Below, piece by piece: positions 60,580 through 64,000 of a stretch of 64,000 nt of DNA. Numbering within the stretch: position 1 is the stretch's first letter; every line of letters begins with the position of its first letter. The translations under genes and the position numbers were made by a program. Below the pieces are notes generated by a model. That model was not told the origin of the DNA and ran no database searches. It was given only the letters and a program-made list of their open reading frames with translations. The stretch is from Streptomyces tibetensis (GTDB lineage Bacteria > Actinomycetota > Actinomycetes > Streptomycetales > Streptomycetaceae). The DNA lies in contig NZ_SZVW01000014.1 of the NCBI RefSeq assembly GCF_007655005.1, positions 224,249 through 288,248 of the forward strand, read 5' to 3'.

Positions 60580-60918
60580 GCCGCGGGTACGCGCGCCCTT
60601 GAAGTCGCGGACGGCTCCGGGCAGGTCAGAGGATGCCGACAGCAGCCGCCCTGCGAGTCGGCGAGGACCCGCACCTGGCCGCAGTACTGAAGCCCGTGGC
60701 AGGTCCACTTGGAGCCGCTGACGTGTGGAAATGGATGACATCGCCGGAGGGGCAACTCGGCTGGGCGGCACCACCGTGGGAGGACCGGGTGGCTTGCCCC
60801 GTGCTAAAGTCCACTCTTTGCAGCGTCGCTGTGTCGGTGCTCCGCTCGGCGTCCCTGGCTGGTGACCGCGTCCCCGCCGCGCCTTCCCCGGTACGGTCCC
60901 TTCGGTGGAAGGCTTTCT

Positions 60919-62343
60919 GTGAGCGAATCAGCACGTGCCGATGCCCGGCGGCAGGACTACGGACCCGCCGAGGCCGGGGGCGCTACTCCGGCGCTGCCCA
61001 CGGTGGCATCCTTCGCAGAGCTGGGGCTGCCCGCCGAGATTCTGAGGGTGCTCGACGAGCACGATGTGACTGTTCCCTTTCCCATCCAGGCCGCGGCGCT
61101 GCCCGACGCGCTCGCCGGACGGGACGTCCTGGGCCGAGGCCGCACGGGTTCCGGCAAGACGCTCGCATTCGGCCTGGGTGTGCTCGCCCGGACGATGGGG
61201 CGACGTGCGCAGCCCAAAGAGCCCCTGGCGCTCGTCCTGGTCCCCACCAGGGAGCTGGCGCAGCAGGTCGGTGAGGCGCTCACCCCGTACGCCGAGGCGC
61301 TGCGGCTGCGGCTCGCGACCGTGGTGGGTGGGGTGTCCATCGGACGGCAGGCGGCCGCGCTGCGGGACGGCACCGAGATCCTCGTCGCCACGCCCGGTCG
61401 GCTGCACGACCTCATCGAGCGCAAGGGCTGCCGACTGGGCCGAGTGCGCATCGTGGTCCTGGACGAGGCCGACCAGATGTGTGACATGGGGTTCCTGCCG
61501 CAGGTCACCGGGATTCTGGACCAGGTGCGTTCCGACGGGCAGCGGATGCTCTTCTCCGCCACCCTCGACCGCGACGTCGATCAGTTGGTGCAGCGCTACC
61601 TGCGCGACCCCGCCGTCCACTCCGTGGACCCCTCGTCCAGCGCGGTCTCCGCGATCGAGCACCACGTCTTCGTCGTGCACGGCCCGGACCGGTACGCCGT
61701 GACTACGGAGATCGCCGCCCGGGACGGCCGCGCCCTGCTGTTCCTGGACACCAAGCACGGCGTCGACCAGCTCACGCGGCATCTGCGGGCCAGCGGCGTG
61801 GCCGCCGCCGCCCTGCACAGCGGGAAGTCCCAGCCGCAGCGCACCCGGACCCTGGCCCAGTTCAGGAACGGGCAGGTCACCTCGCTGGTGGCGACGAACG
61901 TCGCCGCACGCGGCCTGCACATCGACGACCTCGACCTCGTGGTCAACGTCGACCCGGCCACCGACCCGAAGGACTATCTGCACCGCGCGGGCCGCACCGC
62001 CCGGGCCGGGCGGCGCGGCACTGTCGTGACACTCGTCCTGCCGGGGCAGCGCCGTGAGACGAGCCAGGTCATGACGGACGCCGGCGTCGCTCCCAAGGTC
62101 ACCAAAGTGCGGTCCGGCGAGGCGGAGCTGAGCCGGATCACCGGCGCCAAGGCCCCCTCCGGAGAGCCTCTCGACGGCGGGTCGGCCGTATCGCGCGCCA
62201 AGAACCACAACATGCCGTTCCGCGGCCTGGGCAGCGCCAAGGACGCCAACAGCGGCTCCGGTGGCAGGTCGTCTCGCAAGAGCAGCGAGGCCCGGAAGCT
62301 CGCGGAGGCCCGCAAGGCGGCCCGGGTGCGGCGCGGCGGCTGA
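60919..62343 (+). CDS. DEAD-box ATP-dependent RNA helicase
   Basis: RNA helicase of 474 aa. GTG 60919 has GGAAGG seven bases upstream. Motifs in order: the Q-motif region (FAELGLPAEILRVLDEH, VPFPIQAAALP), motif I GRTGSGKT (74-81), PTRELAQQV (Ia), TPGRL (Ib), VLDEAD (180-185, motif II), LFSATLD (III), FLDTKHGVDQL (IV), TNVAARGLHIDDLDLVVN (V) and HRAGRTARAGRRG (VI). The canonical A-x-T-G-x-G-K-T is GRTGSGKT here, so the usual Ala-x is Gly-Arg. A basic, Ser/Arg-rich tail (GGRSSRKSSEARKLAEARKA) should bind RNA. The family remodels RNA, often in the cold. A kinase gene follows 130 bases downstream. Confidence 0.95.
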   Translation: MSESARADARRQDYGPAEAGGATPALPTVASFAELGLPAEILRVLDEHDVTVPFPIQAAALPDALAGRDVLGRGRTGSGKTLAFGLGVLARTMGRRAQPKEPLALVLVPTRELAQQVGEALTPYAEALRLRLATVVGGVSIGRQAAALRDGTEILVATPGRLHDLIERKGCRLGRVRIVVLDEADQMCDMGFLPQVTGILDQVRSDGQRMLFSATLDRDVDQLVQRYLRDPAVHSVDPSSSAVSAIEHHVFVVHGPDRYAVTTEIAARDGRALLFLDTKHGVDQLTRHLRASGVAAAALHSGKSQPQRTRTLAQFRNGQVTSLVATNVAARGLHIDDLDLVVNVDPATDPKDYLHRAGRTARAGRRGTVVTLVLPGQRRETSQVMTDAGVAPKVTKVRSGEAELSRITGAKAPSGEPLDGGSAVSRAKNHNMPFRGLGSAKDANSGSGGRSSRKSSEARKLAEARKAARVRRGG

Positions 62344-62473
62344 GCCCGGCTTCCCGGACTGCCGGCGGTGCCTTCGTCTACGCTGCTGGACGGCCACGTG
62401 GGACCGGAGATCGGCCGGTGCACCGCACGGCGTCACGTGTGGGTGATCGCGCGCAGGGGAGACGTACAGGCGA

Positions 62474-63945
<1,472 letters not shown>

Positions 63946-63949
<4 letters not shown>

Positions 63950-64000
63950 TGACCTGGTTTTGAGATCCTGTCGCAGTAGCGGCAGATACGGTCGAGGATC
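63946..64000 (-). CDS. Possible 3' end of a transposase-like gene entering from the right (partial)
   Basis: On the minus strand the last bases read ILDRICRYCDRISKPGH followed by TAG at 63946-63948, which overlaps the kinase stop. The composition recalls IS5-type transposase C-termini, but 18 codons are too few to be sure. Confidence 0.2.

Larger units (their letters stand above)
60012..60918. other. Long region without an intact gene
   Basis: These 907 bases hold the CHAT upstream region, a terminator (60188-60217), a RICIN-like remnant (60349-60579) and the helicase leader. Frames in 60620-60900 on both strands show no ribosome site or recognised domain. TAAAGT at 60805-60810 could be a -10 element for the helicase, but no good -35 is seen. 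The region looks like eroded coding DNA. Confidence 0.5.

Overview
The window is high-GC (about 70% or more) actinobacterial chromosome, almost certainly from a Streptomyces. The evidence is strong G/C bias at codon position 3, frequent GTG starts, rare TTA (bldA-type) codons, a GH10 xylanase whose active-site numbering matches S. lividans XlnA, SpoIIE/PAS/GAF phosphatases, a LAL-type LuxR regulator, a terpene synthase/P450 pair and a perfect CebR-type operator. I see no rRNA, tRNA, CRISPR array or intact insertion sequence.

Layout. 1-4.2 kb: the tail of a PP2C/anti-sigma-type kinase, then a sugar ABC importer (ATPase, permease, lipoprotein). 4.4-10 kb: an NDH-2-like flavoprotein, an atypical CYP157-like P450, a DHA2 drug exporter and a CebR-boxed secreted SGNH esterase. 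10.1-13.5 kb: a membrane-anchored NACHT-type NTPase. 13.6-19.2 kb: a leftward locus of P450, terpene synthase and LAL regulator, with a TTA codon in the P450 and an altered NSE metal-binding motif in the cyclase. 19.4-28.3 kb: SRPBCC and DUF779 proteins, an APH-like kinase, an ATP-grasp ligase coupled to a CocE/NonD hydrolase, a SpoIIE phosphatase and a GntR regulator. 28.3-33.5 kb: a soxBDAG sarcosine oxidase operon, preceded by a palindromic operator and by a short ORF that looks like the last ~55 codons of serine hydroxymethyltransferase. 33.6-42 kb: a LysE exporter with a divergent Lrp regulator, an alpha/beta hydrolase, two convergent broken regulators sharing one junction, an AlkD-like protein, an LLM flavin monooxygenase, a small protein and an SMI1/KNR4 protein.

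42.3-53.8 kb is an arabinoxylan-degradation region. It holds a giant protein with two GH43 modules, a divergent GH62 arabinofuranosidase / GH10 xylanase pair around GAAASTTTC palindromes, scattered RICIN/CBM13 fragments and a second full-length SpoIIE phosphatase. 53.9-60 kb carries a metallophosphoesterase and a tight leftward operon of a TPR-CHAT protease-like protein, a cysteine-cluster protein and a small membrane protein. 60-64 kb has a RICIN remnant, a DEAD-box helicase and a Ser/Thr kinase with a Pro-Glu linker and a RodZ-like extracellular domain.

How the genes fit together: the extracellular enzymes release arabinose, xylose and acetyl groups from plant cell wall, and the ABC importer is one possible uptake route for a released sugar (its substrate is unknown). 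The sox operon demethylates sarcosine to glycine and one-carbon units. The P450/cyclase pair should make an oxidised terpene. The TPR-CHAT operon and the NACHT protein are the strongest candidates for undescribed signalling or defence systems.
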